52,154 nt of DNA, from contig CAUEFX010000025.1 of assembly GCA_958477465.1 (NCBI GenBank), forward strand, positions 1 to 52,154, in the 5' to 3' direction. Made by a program: the position numbers and the translations under genes. The notes below the pieces were generated by a model that saw only the letters and a list, made by a program, of their open reading frames with translations, did not search any database and was not told the DNA's origin. Positions 33,153 through 41,006 of the stretch are shown here, piece by piece. Each line of letters begins with the position of its first letter. Positions within the stretch are counted from its first letter, which is position 1. This DNA is from an uncultured Bacteroides sp. GTDB taxonomy: Bacteria > Bacteroidota > Bacteroidia > Bacteroidales > Bacteroidaceae.

Positions 33153-34778
33153 CTATTTCAGCATTTGCTCATACTCCTTTGAATTTAATATTTCCAGTGC
33201 CCGTTCTACACTTTTGTTCGTTTTGTTCATTACCTGGAAATACTCGTTCATATCCCATAAATCACGGGCGATTAGTGCTTTCAATTGAGTCTTGATAAGA
33301 GGCAGAGCCTTATTGTATTGTTCTTCGTTGAATTCGATTTTTTCCTGTTCTGCCATCTCACGCATCATTTTCAGCAGTTCATCGTCTACTTCGAATTTCT
33401 CATTGAACGTTTCAAACTTTTTGTACTTACCCGACAATTCTTTCCGATGTTTTTCGATGTATTTCATGGTCAGTTTGATTATCACCCCTTTGGCTACGAG
33501 ATTACGGTGATAATCCGTATACAGAGTGGTATCGATCGGCACAAAACAGTCGGGCATGATACCGCCGCCACCGTAAACGGTACGTCCCAATTTCTTAGTC
33601 TGGCATTTTAGTGAATCCGGGAAGTGGATACTGTCCGCATTCATCAATTCGCCCCGGTTAAAACGGTCTATCAAGTCCTGATTGTATTTTTTCTGATTAT
33701 TTTCACTGTCACTGTTTCTACCCGACAATTTGGTGTCAGCCGTACTGTCATAGGGCTTTTGAATGCAACGGCCCGCGGGAGTATAATACCGTGCGATAGT
33801 CAATCGAATCATCGAACCGTCGGGCAGGTCGATAGGGCGTTGAACCAAGCCCTTTCCGAAAGAGCGCCGTCCTACCACTACGCCTCTGTCCCAGTCTTGA
33901 ATGGCCCCGGTCACAATCTCACTGGCCGAAGCGGAATATTCGTCTACCAGTACGACCAAACGTCCTTTACGGAAATTTCCCGTACCTTTTGCAAAGAATT
34001 CACTGCGTTGCGCCGTCCTCCCTTCGGTATACACAATCAGTTCTTTTTCTCCGAGGAATTCATTGGCAAGGTCGATGGCTGCGTTCAGATACCCTCCTCC
34101 ATTGCCCTGAAGATCGAGGATGAGGTCTTTCATGCCTTTGCCCTGCAACTCTTTCATCGCTTTTAGAAATTCATCAGCGGTGGTCGCTCCAAAACGGTTG
34201 ATACGGATATAGCCCGTTTTAGGCTCGATCATGTATGCGGCATCCAGACTGAAAATGGGGATTTTATCGCGCTTCACCGTGAAAAGCAACGGCTCGTTCA
34301 CTTCCCGCCGAAGGATAGTCAGGTTTACCTTGGAACCTTTCGGACCACGAAGGCGGCCCATGATGTCTTCCGTGCTCATCTTCACTCCGGCAATGGCGGT
34401 ATCATTGACAGCAATAATACGGTCGCCGGCAAGGATGCCTACTTTTTCGGAGGGGCCGTTGCTGACGGGTTGCACAACCAGCAGAGTGTCTTCAATCATC
34501 TGAAACTGAACGCCGATACCTTCAAAGTTACCCTGTAGAGGTTCATTCATCTTTTTCACTTCTTCCGCATCCGAATAAGTGGAGTGCGGATCGAGTTGCG
34601 CCAGCATTTTGATGATGGCCTCTTCTACCAGTTTATCTTCGTCTACTTTGTCTACATATAAGTTGGCGATAGCGAATTCGGCCATTTGCAACTTACGCAT
34701 GGCGGGAGAGCCGAAATTCTGTGCCTGTGATGTAACAGCCCACAAGCAAGCTAAGAAAATATAGATTCGTTTCATCAT
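33153..34778 (-). CDS. ctpA: S41-family C-terminal processing peptidase
   Basis: A 541-residue exported serine protease. Signal peptide KRIYIFLACLWAVTSQAQ; a helical segment; a PDZ domain (about 85-165, EGIGVQFQMIEDTLLVVQPVSNGPSEKVGILAGDRI by pattern); then the S41 domain with the nucleophile Ser in YSASASEIV and the general-base Lys in RSFGKGLVQ. The C-terminal ~170 residues are a helical extension usual for Bacteroidetes members. It trims or degrades periplasmic proteins from their C-termini. It is last in the minus-strand series parE-coaD-ctpA, 82 bases after coaD. The stop is TAG, showing that amber is an ordinary stop here. ATG 34775 is an equally good start. Confidence 0.93.
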   Translation of the reverse strand: MMKRIYIFLACLWAVTSQAQNFGSPAMRKLQMAEFAIANLYVDKVDEDKLVEEAIIKMLAQLDPHSTYSDAEEVKKMNEPLQGNFEGIGVQFQMIEDTLLVVQPVSNGPSEKVGILAGDRIIAVNDTAIAGVKMSTEDIMGRLRGPKGSKVNLTILRREVNEPLLFTVKRDKIPIFSLDAAYMIEPKTGYIRINRFGATTADEFLKAMKELQGKGMKDLILDLQGNGGGYLNAAIDLANEFLGEKELIVYTEGRTAQRSEFFAKGTGNFRKGRLVVLVDEYSASASEIVTGAIQDWDRGVVVGRRSFGKGLVQRPIDLPDGSMIRLTIARYYTPAGRCIQKPYDSTADTKLSGRNSDSENNQKKYNQDLIDRFNRGELMNADSIHFPDSLKCQTKKLGRTVYGGGGIMPDCFVPIDTTLYTDYHRNLVAKGVIIKLTMKYIEKHRKELSGKYKKFETFNEKFEVDDELLKMMREMAEQEKIEFNEEQYNKALPLIKTQLKALIARDLWDMNEYFQVMNKTNKSVERALEILNSKEYEQMLK

Positions 34779-34860
34779 TTGATTTGCTAATCCCTAATCA
34801 CTATATAATTGCTAAATTCTCATCAATTACCCATTACTCACCCCTTATCACTATCCTTTA

Positions 34861-35316
34861 TCATCCGATCTCCATCCCCTCCGGAACAAACATGCTGATA
34901 TCTTTATTGTAGCTAAGAAGCTCACGCACGATGGTAGAACTGACACAAGTAAGTTCCGGTTCGGTGAACAGTAATATGGTCTCGATTCCGGCAAGTTTAC
35001 GGTTGATGTCTGCAATGGTCTCTTCATATTCGAAATCCTTTACCGTACGTATGCCGCGAACGATGAATTGTGCGCCTACTTGCCGAGCAAAGTCGATGGT
35101 CAGGCAATCATACGACATTACCTTTATCCGCGGCTCGTTCTGATAAAAATCCCGAATCATTTCCACACGCTTCTCTATCGGGAAGTACGTGTTTTTATTC
35201 TCATTGATACCGATTCCGATTATCACCTCATCCATAAAAGTCAAGGCACGGGTCACTACCGAATAATGTCCGATGGTAAACGGGTCGAACGTGCCCGGAA
35301 AAATAGCTCTTCTCAT
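34861..35316 (-). CDS. coaD: Phosphopantetheine adenylyltransferase
   Basis: A 151-residue enzyme of coenzyme A synthesis that joins 4'-phosphopantetheine and ATP to give dephospho-CoA. The nucleotidyltransferase signature FPGTFDPFTIGHYSVVTRA (residues 6-24; T-x-G-H) is at the N-terminus, and the C-terminal SSTIVREL motif is present. The usual length is about 160 residues. It begins 7 bases after the parE stop and is surely co-transcribed with it. Confidence 0.95.
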   Translation of the reverse strand: MRRAIFPGTFDPFTIGHYSVVTRALTFMDEVIIGIGINENKNTYFPIEKRVEMIRDFYQNEPRIKVMSYDCLTIDFARQVGAQFIVRGIRTVKDFEYEETIADINRKLAGIETILLFTEPELTCVSSTIVRELLSYNKDISMFVPEGMEIG

Positions 35317-35323
35317 TCCTGTT

Positions 35324-37195
35324 TTATGCTATGTCCTCTTCTATAACCAGATTTTCTATAATAAAGTTTTGCCGTTCCATGGTATTTTTACCCATATAGA
35401 ATTCGAGCAGTTCTTTTACAAGGTCGGTCTTGCGCAATGATACTTGCTCCAGACGCATATCTTTTCCTATAAAGTGCTTGAACTCATCCGGAGAGATCTC
35501 TCCCAGACCTTTGAATCGGGTGATTTCCGGATTGGGGCTCAGTTCCTTGATTGCCTTTTGGCGCTCTTCATCGCTGTAGCAATAGAGGGTCTTTTTCTTA
35601 TTGCGCACACGGAACAGCGGTGTTTGCAGGATATAGACATGCCCTTTTTTAATCAGATCGGGAAAAAACTGAAGAAAGAAAGTGATAAGCAACAGGCGGA
35701 TATGCATACCGTCCACATCGGCATCTGTGGCTACGATAACCTTGTTGTAGCGCAACCCTTCAATGCCGTCTTCAATATTCAATGCAGCTTGAAGCAGGTT
35801 GAATTCTTCATTCTCGTACACCACCTTTTTGGTCAGCCCGAATGAATTTAGCGGTTTACCGCGCAGACTGAACACTGCCTGCGTGTTGACATCACGGCTT
35901 TTGGTGATAGAGCCGCTGGCAGAATCTCCCTCGGTGATGAATATGCATGAATCTTCTTCGATACCCTTGCCCTTAGGATCGTTCAGATGAATGCGGCAAT
36001 CGCGGAGTTTCCGGTTGTGCAGGTTGGCCTTTTTAGCGCGTTCACGTGCCAACTTGGTTACGCCGGCAATGGCTTTACGTTCTTTTTCAGAGTCTTGTAT
36101 CTTCTGCAGCATGATTTCTGCCACGTCAGCATGCTTGTGCAAGAAGTTGTCCACTTCCTGTTTGACGAAATCGCCGATGAATTTGTTTACAGTGATGCCA
36201 CCGGGTGACATGTTGGTGGAGCCCAGTTTGATCTTTGTCTGGCTTTCGAACATCGGCTCCTCGACATTGACGGCAATGGCGGCTACCAGTCCGTTACGGA
36301 TATCTGTATAATCCTGATTCTTGTTATAGAACTCTTTGATTGTGCGGGCAATGTGTTCTTTGAAAGCACTTTGATGGGTACCTCCCTGTGTCGTGTGCTG
36401 TCCGTTGACAAATGAATAATACTCTTCGCCATACTGGCTGGTATGCGTGAAGGCGATCTCGATATCTTCTCCTTTCAGGTGTATGATAGGATAAAGCCCG
36501 GTAGCAGTCATGTTGTCATTCAGCAGATCGACCAATCCGTTTCTGGATACAATCCGTTGCCCGTTATAGATGATTGCCAGACCGGTATTGAGATAGGTAT
36601 AATTGCGCAGCATCGTCTCGATAAACTCAGGACGGAAGCTGTAGTTCAGGAATAGGGTATCATCCGGTTCGAAGAAAATGTATGTACCGTTTTCTTCTTC
36701 CGTATCCAGTGTCTCGTCTGTAAGCAGATTGCCTTTTGAGAAAGTGGCAATGCGGACTTTTCCGTCGCGGTAACTGCGTACTTCGAAACGCGAGCTTAAT
36801 GCATTGACAGCTTTTACACCTACACCGTTCAAGCCGACACTCTTTTTGAATGCTTTGCTGTCATATTTACCACCGGTATTCAAAACGCTGACGGCTTCTA
36901 TCAGCTTTCCCTGCGGGATGCCTCGTCCGTAATCCCGTACGCTGACACGCAGGTTTTCTTCAACAATGATTTCTATTTTCTTGCCGGCTTGCATTTTGAA
37001 CTCATCGATACTATTATCCAACACTTCTTTCAAAAGGACATAAATTCCGTCTTCGGCATGTGTACCGTCGCCAAGTTTTCCGATATACATACCGGGGCGT
37101 GTACGTACGTGTTCCATGTCGTTCAGATGGCGGATGTTGTCATCTGTGTATTCTACGGGATTGCTATCTAAAGGTATCAGCTCGTTTTCTTCCAT
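35324..37195 (-). CDS. parE: DNA topoisomerase IV subunit B (ParE)
   Basis: A 623-residue ATPase subunit of topoisomerase IV, which unlinks daughter chromosomes. The start is set at ATG 37195 (MEENELIPLDSN); the 11 codons upstream belong to a repeat. The GHKL ATP-binding domain shows EVLDNSIDEF, DYGRGIP and GLNGVGVKAVNALS. The TOPRIM domain shows ITEGDSASGS and DADVDGMHI. The length matches ParE; GyrB would normally carry GDSAGG and differ in the C-terminal region. It is followed by coaD after 7 bases. Confidence 0.93.
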   Translation of the reverse strand: MEENELIPLDSNPVEYTDDNIRHLNDMEHVRTRPGMYIGKLGDGTHAEDGIYVLLKEVLDNSIDEFKMQAGKKIEIIVEENLRVSVRDYGRGIPQGKLIEAVSVLNTGGKYDSKAFKKSVGLNGVGVKAVNALSSRFEVRSYRDGKVRIATFSKGNLLTDETLDTEEENGTYIFFEPDDTLFLNYSFRPEFIETMLRNYTYLNTGLAIIYNGQRIVSRNGLVDLLNDNMTATGLYPIIHLKGEDIEIAFTHTSQYGEEYYSFVNGQHTTQGGTHQSAFKEHIARTIKEFYNKNQDYTDIRNGLVAAIAVNVEEPMFESQTKIKLGSTNMSPGGITVNKFIGDFVKQEVDNFLHKHADVAEIMLQKIQDSEKERKAIAGVTKLARERAKKANLHNRKLRDCRIHLNDPKGKGIEEDSCIFITEGDSASGSITKSRDVNTQAVFSLRGKPLNSFGLTKKVVYENEEFNLLQAALNIEDGIEGLRYNKVIVATDADVDGMHIRLLLITFFLQFFPDLIKKGHVYILQTPLFRVRNKKKTLYCYSDEERQKAIKELSPNPEITRFKGLGEISPDEFKHFIGKDMRLEQVSLRKTDLVKELLEFYMGKNTMERQNFIIENLVIEEDIA

Positions 37196-37210
37196 AAACA
37201 ATAATTTTTT

Positions 37211-37308
37211 AATGTGCCAATATGCCAATGTGCCAATTGGCTACGCATACCACTACGCTATGCTAAAGTACCGGTCCGGGAATCGGTACATCAGCATATT
37301 GGCACATT
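37211..37308. repeat. Palindromic intergenic repeat (REP/MITE-like)
   Basis: Outer arms 37211-37225 and 37294-37308 (AATGTGCCAATATGC and its complement) match 15 of 15. Inside are additional GTGCCAAT copies near the left arm and a GTACCG/CGGTAC hairpin (about 37267-37289). It fills the 118-base gap between the GNAT gene and parE. The form suggests a dispersed palindromic element; copy number elsewhere cannot be seen here. Confidence 0.65.
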
Positions 37309-37313
37309 GTCCA

Positions 37314-38450
37314 TTATTCTATCTTTTTTGTAAACGCACGGCGACGTTTATGTTGTTCGGTTTTGAAGTATTCCCATTGGGCCTGAACTTTTCCGTTCTC
37401 TTCCAGTTCCGGATTGCTTTCTGCAAATATAAAACCTAATTTCTGATAAACCGGAATTAAATCGGAAAATAACAAAGCGTTAACACCTTTATTCTGGTAT
37501 TCCGGCTTCACGGCCACAAGCAGCAGATCGAGGATTTTGGCCCGTCGTTTCATGAACAGAGCTTTCAGGAGATAATACCATCCAAAGGGCAACAGACGGC
37601 CATGTGATTTTTGCAGAGCCTCTGACAGTGAAGGCATCGAGATACCCACTGCAATCAGTTTGTCATCGGCATCCGTGATAAGGGTTACCATGCGCAGGTC
37701 GACGATCGGCAGATACATTTTGACGTATTGATCTATCTGGCGTTGCGACAGTGGAGAGTAACCGTACAGTGGGCTGTAGGCTTCATTCATCAATTCAAAA
37801 ATAGCCTGCCCATAGTCTGCGGCAATTTTTTTGGCAGAGGTGTATTTTTTTATTTTCAGATTATATTTCCGTTGGATAAGATCGGAGATACGTTTGTGCT
37901 TTTCCGGTATCGCATCCGGTATATAGATTTTATATTCCACCCAGTCGGCATCTTTCTCATATCCCAGTTTCTCCATGTGTTGCGGATAATAGGGATAGTT
38001 GTAGATTGTCGCCATTGTGCTGAGCTGGTCAAATCCTTCTATCAGCATGCCTTCTGCATCGAAGTCGGTAAATCCCAGCGGCCCTTGAATGTCTGTCATG
38101 CCCTTGGCTTTGCCCCACTCTTCCACAGCTTTCAGCAATGCAGAAGAAACTTCTATGTCGTCAATGAAATCTATCCAGCCGAAACGCACATCTTTTTTAT
38201 TCCATTTCTCATTGGCCCTATGGTTGATAATGGCTGCCACACGGCCCACCAATTCATCATTTTTATAAGCCAGGAAGTATTCGGCCTCACAAAACTCAAA
38301 CGCAGCATTTTTCTTTTTGTTGAACGTATTAAGCATATCGTCATAAAGATCAGGGACAGAATAAGGGTTGCCCTTATACATCTTGAAATTGAAACGGATA
38401 AACTTCTTTAGTTCTTTTTTTCCAGATACTTTTTTGATTGTAATAGCCAT
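37314..38450 (-). CDS. GNAT-type N-acetyltransferase-like protein
   Basis: A 378-residue cytoplasmic protein (ATG 38450, MAITIKKVSGKKELKKFI; eight codons of open frame precede it but lie in the promoter). The C-terminal part (about 215-370) has the acetyltransferase fold, with an acetyl-CoA pattern LLLVAVKPEYQNKGVNALLF. The N-terminal half (FIRFNFKMYKGNPYSVPDLYDDM, DIQGPLGFTDFDAEGMLIEGF) is typical of a conserved but uncharacterised Bacteroidetes family. The substrate is unknown. It has a -7 box at 38472-38479 and is bounded downstream by the palindromic repeat. Confidence 0.8.
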   Translation of the reverse strand: MAITIKKVSGKKELKKFIRFNFKMYKGNPYSVPDLYDDMLNTFNKKKNAAFEFCEAEYFLAYKNDELVGRVAAIINHRANEKWNKKDVRFGWIDFIDDIEVSSALLKAVEEWGKAKGMTDIQGPLGFTDFDAEGMLIEGFDQLSTMATIYNYPYYPQHMEKLGYEKDADWVEYKIYIPDAIPEKHKRISDLIQRKYNLKIKKYTSAKKIAADYGQAIFELMNEAYSPLYGYSPLSQRQIDQYVKMYLPIVDLRMVTLITDADDKLIAVGISMPSLSEALQKSHGRLLPFGWYYLLKALFMKRRAKILDLLLVAVKPEYQNKGVNALLFSDLIPVYQKLGFIFAESNPELEENGKVQAQWEYFKTEQHKRRRAFTKKIE

Positions 38451-38471
38451 ATTTGTATTTATTTGATTCTG

Positions 38472-38479
38472 CAAAGATA
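38472..38479 (-). promoter_or_regulatory. -7 box of the GNAT gene
   Basis: TATCTTTG on the minus strand, with GTTG 19 bases upstream (three of four -33 bases), 21 bases before ATG 38450. Confidence 0.6.
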
Positions 38480-38499
38480 CGTGATAATCTTTAAATTAC

Positions 38500-38542
38500 A
38501 ACGGGGAAGCGGCAAAAACTACTGTATCTGCCCTTCCCCGTT
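38500..38542. terminator. Terminator after the AspT-type transporter
   Basis: Arms 38500-38514 and 38529-38542 (AACGGGGAAGcGGCA / TGCCCTTCCCCGTT) pair nearly throughout with a 14-base loop. It lies 56 bases after the transporter stop on the minus strand. Confidence 0.75.
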
Positions 38543-38598
38543 TACGGTTATACAAAGTGGTGTCTCTTATTATCCGAAAGGTATTTGCAACACCGTGT

Positions 38599-40287
38599 CT
38601 ATGACAATGTAAGTATCAGTAATTGCGCTGTAAGCACGCGTAGGAACATGGCCAGCGGATATACGGTGGCATAACCTACGGCGGGAGCATCACAAGAAGT
38701 CAACTCATTCGAGTAAGCAAGAGCCGGGGGATTGGTATTGGATCCGGACAATACTCCAATGAGCGTATAGTAGTTCAATTTGCAGCCATAACGCCCGATA
38801 AGCCCGGTTATCAATAATGGGATGACAGTGATAAGGACACCATAACCGATCCAGACATAACCACCCTCGTTCACGATGGTTTCTATGAATCCTTTACCGG
38901 CTCCCAATCCCACACAGGCAAGAAAGAGCGAAATACCTATTTCTCTCACCATCAGATTGGCACTCATGGTGGTATAAGTAATCATTTTGTAGCGCGGACC
39001 GAAATGGCTGATAAGAATCGATACGATGAGCGGGCCTCCTGCAAGTCCCAGTTTGACCGGTTGAGGAATACCCGGAAACATGAATGGAATGCTTCCTAAG
39101 ATACATCCCAAAGCGATGCCTATGAATATCGGAATAAGATTGGGGTGATTCAGTCGTTTCATTGAGTTTCCCAGAACTTTTTCGGCATGTCCTACAGCCA
39201 GTTCGCTACCGACTACCGTTACACGGTCGCCCATCTGCAATTGCAGGCTCGGAGCAGCTACGAGGTCTACTCCCGACCGATTGATACGAGTGATATTGGC
39301 ACCGAAATTATTTCTGATCTTCAGTTGTGACAATGTTTTTCCATTCAGCTCGGGTTTGGTGATCAGAATACGTCTTGAAATCAGATTCTTGCTGACCTGT
39401 TCCCATTCCACTTCCACTTGTTTGCCGAAGAAAACCGTAATGGCTTCAATATCTATCGGATTGGAGATAATTAAAATCTCATCTTCCAAATGCAGGACAG
39501 TAGCCGAATTAACCAATTCCGTTTCTTGGCTTCCTTCATGGTAGCGTATACGTGAAATTACAAAATTCCGGTTTACCAACGGGCGTATTTCTTTAATAGT
39601 CTTCCCGTTTACCGCTTCATTCTTTACAACTAAGGTGACGGGGCGTACTGTCAGTTCCTGCAGATGGCCTAATCCCTTTTCCGCATCAGCCTCTTCTTTG
39701 GGTGTATTGATATTCAAAATATATTTCAAGGCAAGTAATGAAAGGATAGCGCCTACCACACCGAGCGGATAGGCTACGGCATATCCCATTGCTATTTCTG
39801 GTGCGTCGATACCGTTCAGGTCGCTGTTGGCCTGTTGGGCTGCACCCAATCCCGGGGTGTTGGTAACGGCACCGGAAAGAATTCCGACCATGGTTGTGAT
39901 GGGGATACCTGTGGTGAAGTGCAGAATAACGGCTACGGCAACACTCAGAAAGATGGTTGTCATGGCGAGCATGTTCAGCGTGAATCCTCCTTTTTTAAAG
40001 GCGGAGAAGAAACCGGGTCCTACTTGCAAACCGATGGAGTAAACGAACAGTATTAGTCCGAATTCTTTTAGGAAATGCAGCAGATGTTCGTCTAAGTTCA
40101 GGTTGAAATGCCCGAATACAATACCGACAAAGAGTATCCATGTGACACCCAGTGAAATTCCGGCTATCTTTATTTTAGCCAATATGATACCGAAGGCAAT
40201 AACCAACGATAAGATAAGCACGGAGTGTGCCACTCCGCCACCCCAAAGATTGGGGTATCCTTCGAAAAGGTTTCTGAGAAGTTCCAT
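38599..40287 (-). CDS. AspT/YidE/YbjL-family putative transporter
   Basis: A 562-residue inner-membrane protein with the duplicated membrane domain of the AspT/YidE/YbjL family: N-terminal block ~1-190, C-terminal block ~385-560. Each repeat holds the family signature (GILSGAVTNTPGLGAAQQ and GVLSGSNTNPPALAYS). Between them lie two RCK_C/TrkA_C-type regulatory domains (about 205-290 and 295-375). AspT exchanges aspartate and alanine, but most relatives have no known substrate. It is preceded by a cobalamin riboswitch and a Met-rich small ORF on the same strand, so its expression should fall when B12 is plentiful, which suggests a substrate tied to cobalamin or to B12-dependent metabolism. Confidence 0.88.
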   Translation of the reverse strand: MELLRNLFEGYPNLWGGGVAHSVLILSLVIAFGIILAKIKIAGISLGVTWILFVGIVFGHFNLNLDEHLLHFLKEFGLILFVYSIGLQVGPGFFSAFKKGGFTLNMLAMTTIFLSVAVAVILHFTTGIPITTMVGILSGAVTNTPGLGAAQQANSDLNGIDAPEIAMGYAVAYPLGVVGAILSLLALKYILNINTPKEEADAEKGLGHLQELTVRPVTLVVKNEAVNGKTIKEIRPLVNRNFVISRIRYHEGSQETELVNSATVLHLEDEILIISNPIDIEAITVFFGKQVEVEWEQVSKNLISRRILITKPELNGKTLSQLKIRNNFGANITRINRSGVDLVAAPSLQLQMGDRVTVVGSELAVGHAEKVLGNSMKRLNHPNLIPIFIGIALGCILGSIPFMFPGIPQPVKLGLAGGPLIVSILISHFGPRYKMITYTTMSANLMVREIGISLFLACVGLGAGKGFIETIVNEGGYVWIGYGVLITVIPLLITGLIGRYGCKLNYYTLIGVLSGSNTNPPALAYSNELTSCDAPAVGYATVYPLAMFLRVLTAQLLILTLS

Positions 40288-40315
40288 AATATAATAACAA
40301 ATTTACTTTAATGCA

Positions 40316-40396
40316 TCAGTCACAGAACCCTAATTGATTGTACCACAACATAGACATACCCATGCTTACAGGCATCTCTTTCATCGGTTCTTTCAT
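40316..40396 (-). CDS. Met-rich 26-residue ORF in the riboswitch leader
   Basis: ATG 40396 to TGA 40316. The peptide has seven Met in 26 residues (M-K-E-P-M-K-E-M-P-V-S-M-G-M-S-M), then LWYNQLGFCD. It sits between the cobalamin riboswitch and the transporter, 28 bases before the transporter ATG. The Met spacing looks designed, not random, and could bind a metal or act as a leader peptide. No family is known to me, and translation is not proven. Confidence 0.4.
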   Translation of the reverse strand: MKEPMKEMPVSMGMSMLWYNQLGFCD

Positions 40397-40454
40397 TGGA
40401 TTCGTCTTCTATCGCGCTGCTTCCCTAATCCCACGAGTAAAAACAGCCTTTGAT

Positions 40455-40633
40455 GAATGGCAGGTCTTCTGACTGACTCCTTGTCTTGAAGCCTTCCCGG
40501 CTTTATAAAAATGACCAGTGGCAAAGGTTTGTTTTCAAGATATTAGCAGAGTTTCACAGCAGCGGGACTGTCCGGGATTTTCGCCCGATTCCCTTTTAAT
40601 CCGAATAGCCGAAATGTCTATTCGAAACCAATT
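40455..40633 (-). promoter_or_regulatory. Cobalamin riboswitch
   Basis: The minus strand contains the conserved B12 riboswitch parts in order: AAAGGGAATCGGG, GTCCCGCTGCTGTGA (about 40573-40553), the GCCACTGG block, GGGAAGGC and the closing AGTCAGAAGACCTGCC (40475-40460). It binds adenosylcobalamin-type ligands and normally represses the gene downstream. Here the gene downstream is the AspT/YidE-type transporter (start 40287), with a small ORF between. Confidence 0.95.
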
Positions 40634-40640
40634 CGGGGCG

Positions 40641-40648
40641 CAAAGATA
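40641..40648 (-). promoter_or_regulatory. -7 box of the riboswitch transcript
   Basis: TATCTTTG on the minus strand, seven bases before the start of the riboswitch fold; no clear -33 TTTG. The stretch from here to the terminator at 40881 holds nothing recognisable. Confidence 0.6.
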
Positions 40649-40880
40649 GTCGATTTCTATTAATTTAGCTTATGGGTGGCGGAATTTTAAAGAGGCATTG
40701 GGGGATTTTTGGTTGTTGAGAAGAGTGCTATCACGATATTTTGTTTTTTGATGGTAGTAACTTCAACTGGGGGGATTCTTAGAGTTGGCTACGAAAACCA
40801 ATCAGTGCTTGTATGAAATGGCAACGATATGAATTTTACAGATGCGTTCATAGGTGTATAGTGTGAGAGGTCGAAAATGA

Positions 40881-40916
40881 AAGTAGGAGGAAAAACATTT
40901 CGTTTCCCTCCTACTT
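40881..40916 (-). terminator. Terminator of the susC-susD-GH85 operon
   Basis: Arms 40881-40890 and 40907-40916 (AAGTAGGAGG / CCTCCTACTT) pair 10 of 10. On the minus strand a T-rich stretch follows. It lies 90 bases after the GH85 stop. Confidence 0.75.
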
Positions 40917-41006
40917 AATTTGTGAGTGTTTATTTGTTTGGTTTATCAGAAGCCTTTGCAGCTTCTTTTTCATTATAAACAAATATCTGTTTACCTATCT
41001 CTCAGA

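Noticed and set aside
35324..37195. GyrB
   Set aside because: TOPRIM motif is EGDSASGS, not EGDSAGG, and order with coaD and ctpA plus length fits ParE better.
37728..38411. 227-residue plus-strand ORF
   Set aside because: Antisense to the GNAT gene; no start signal or motif.
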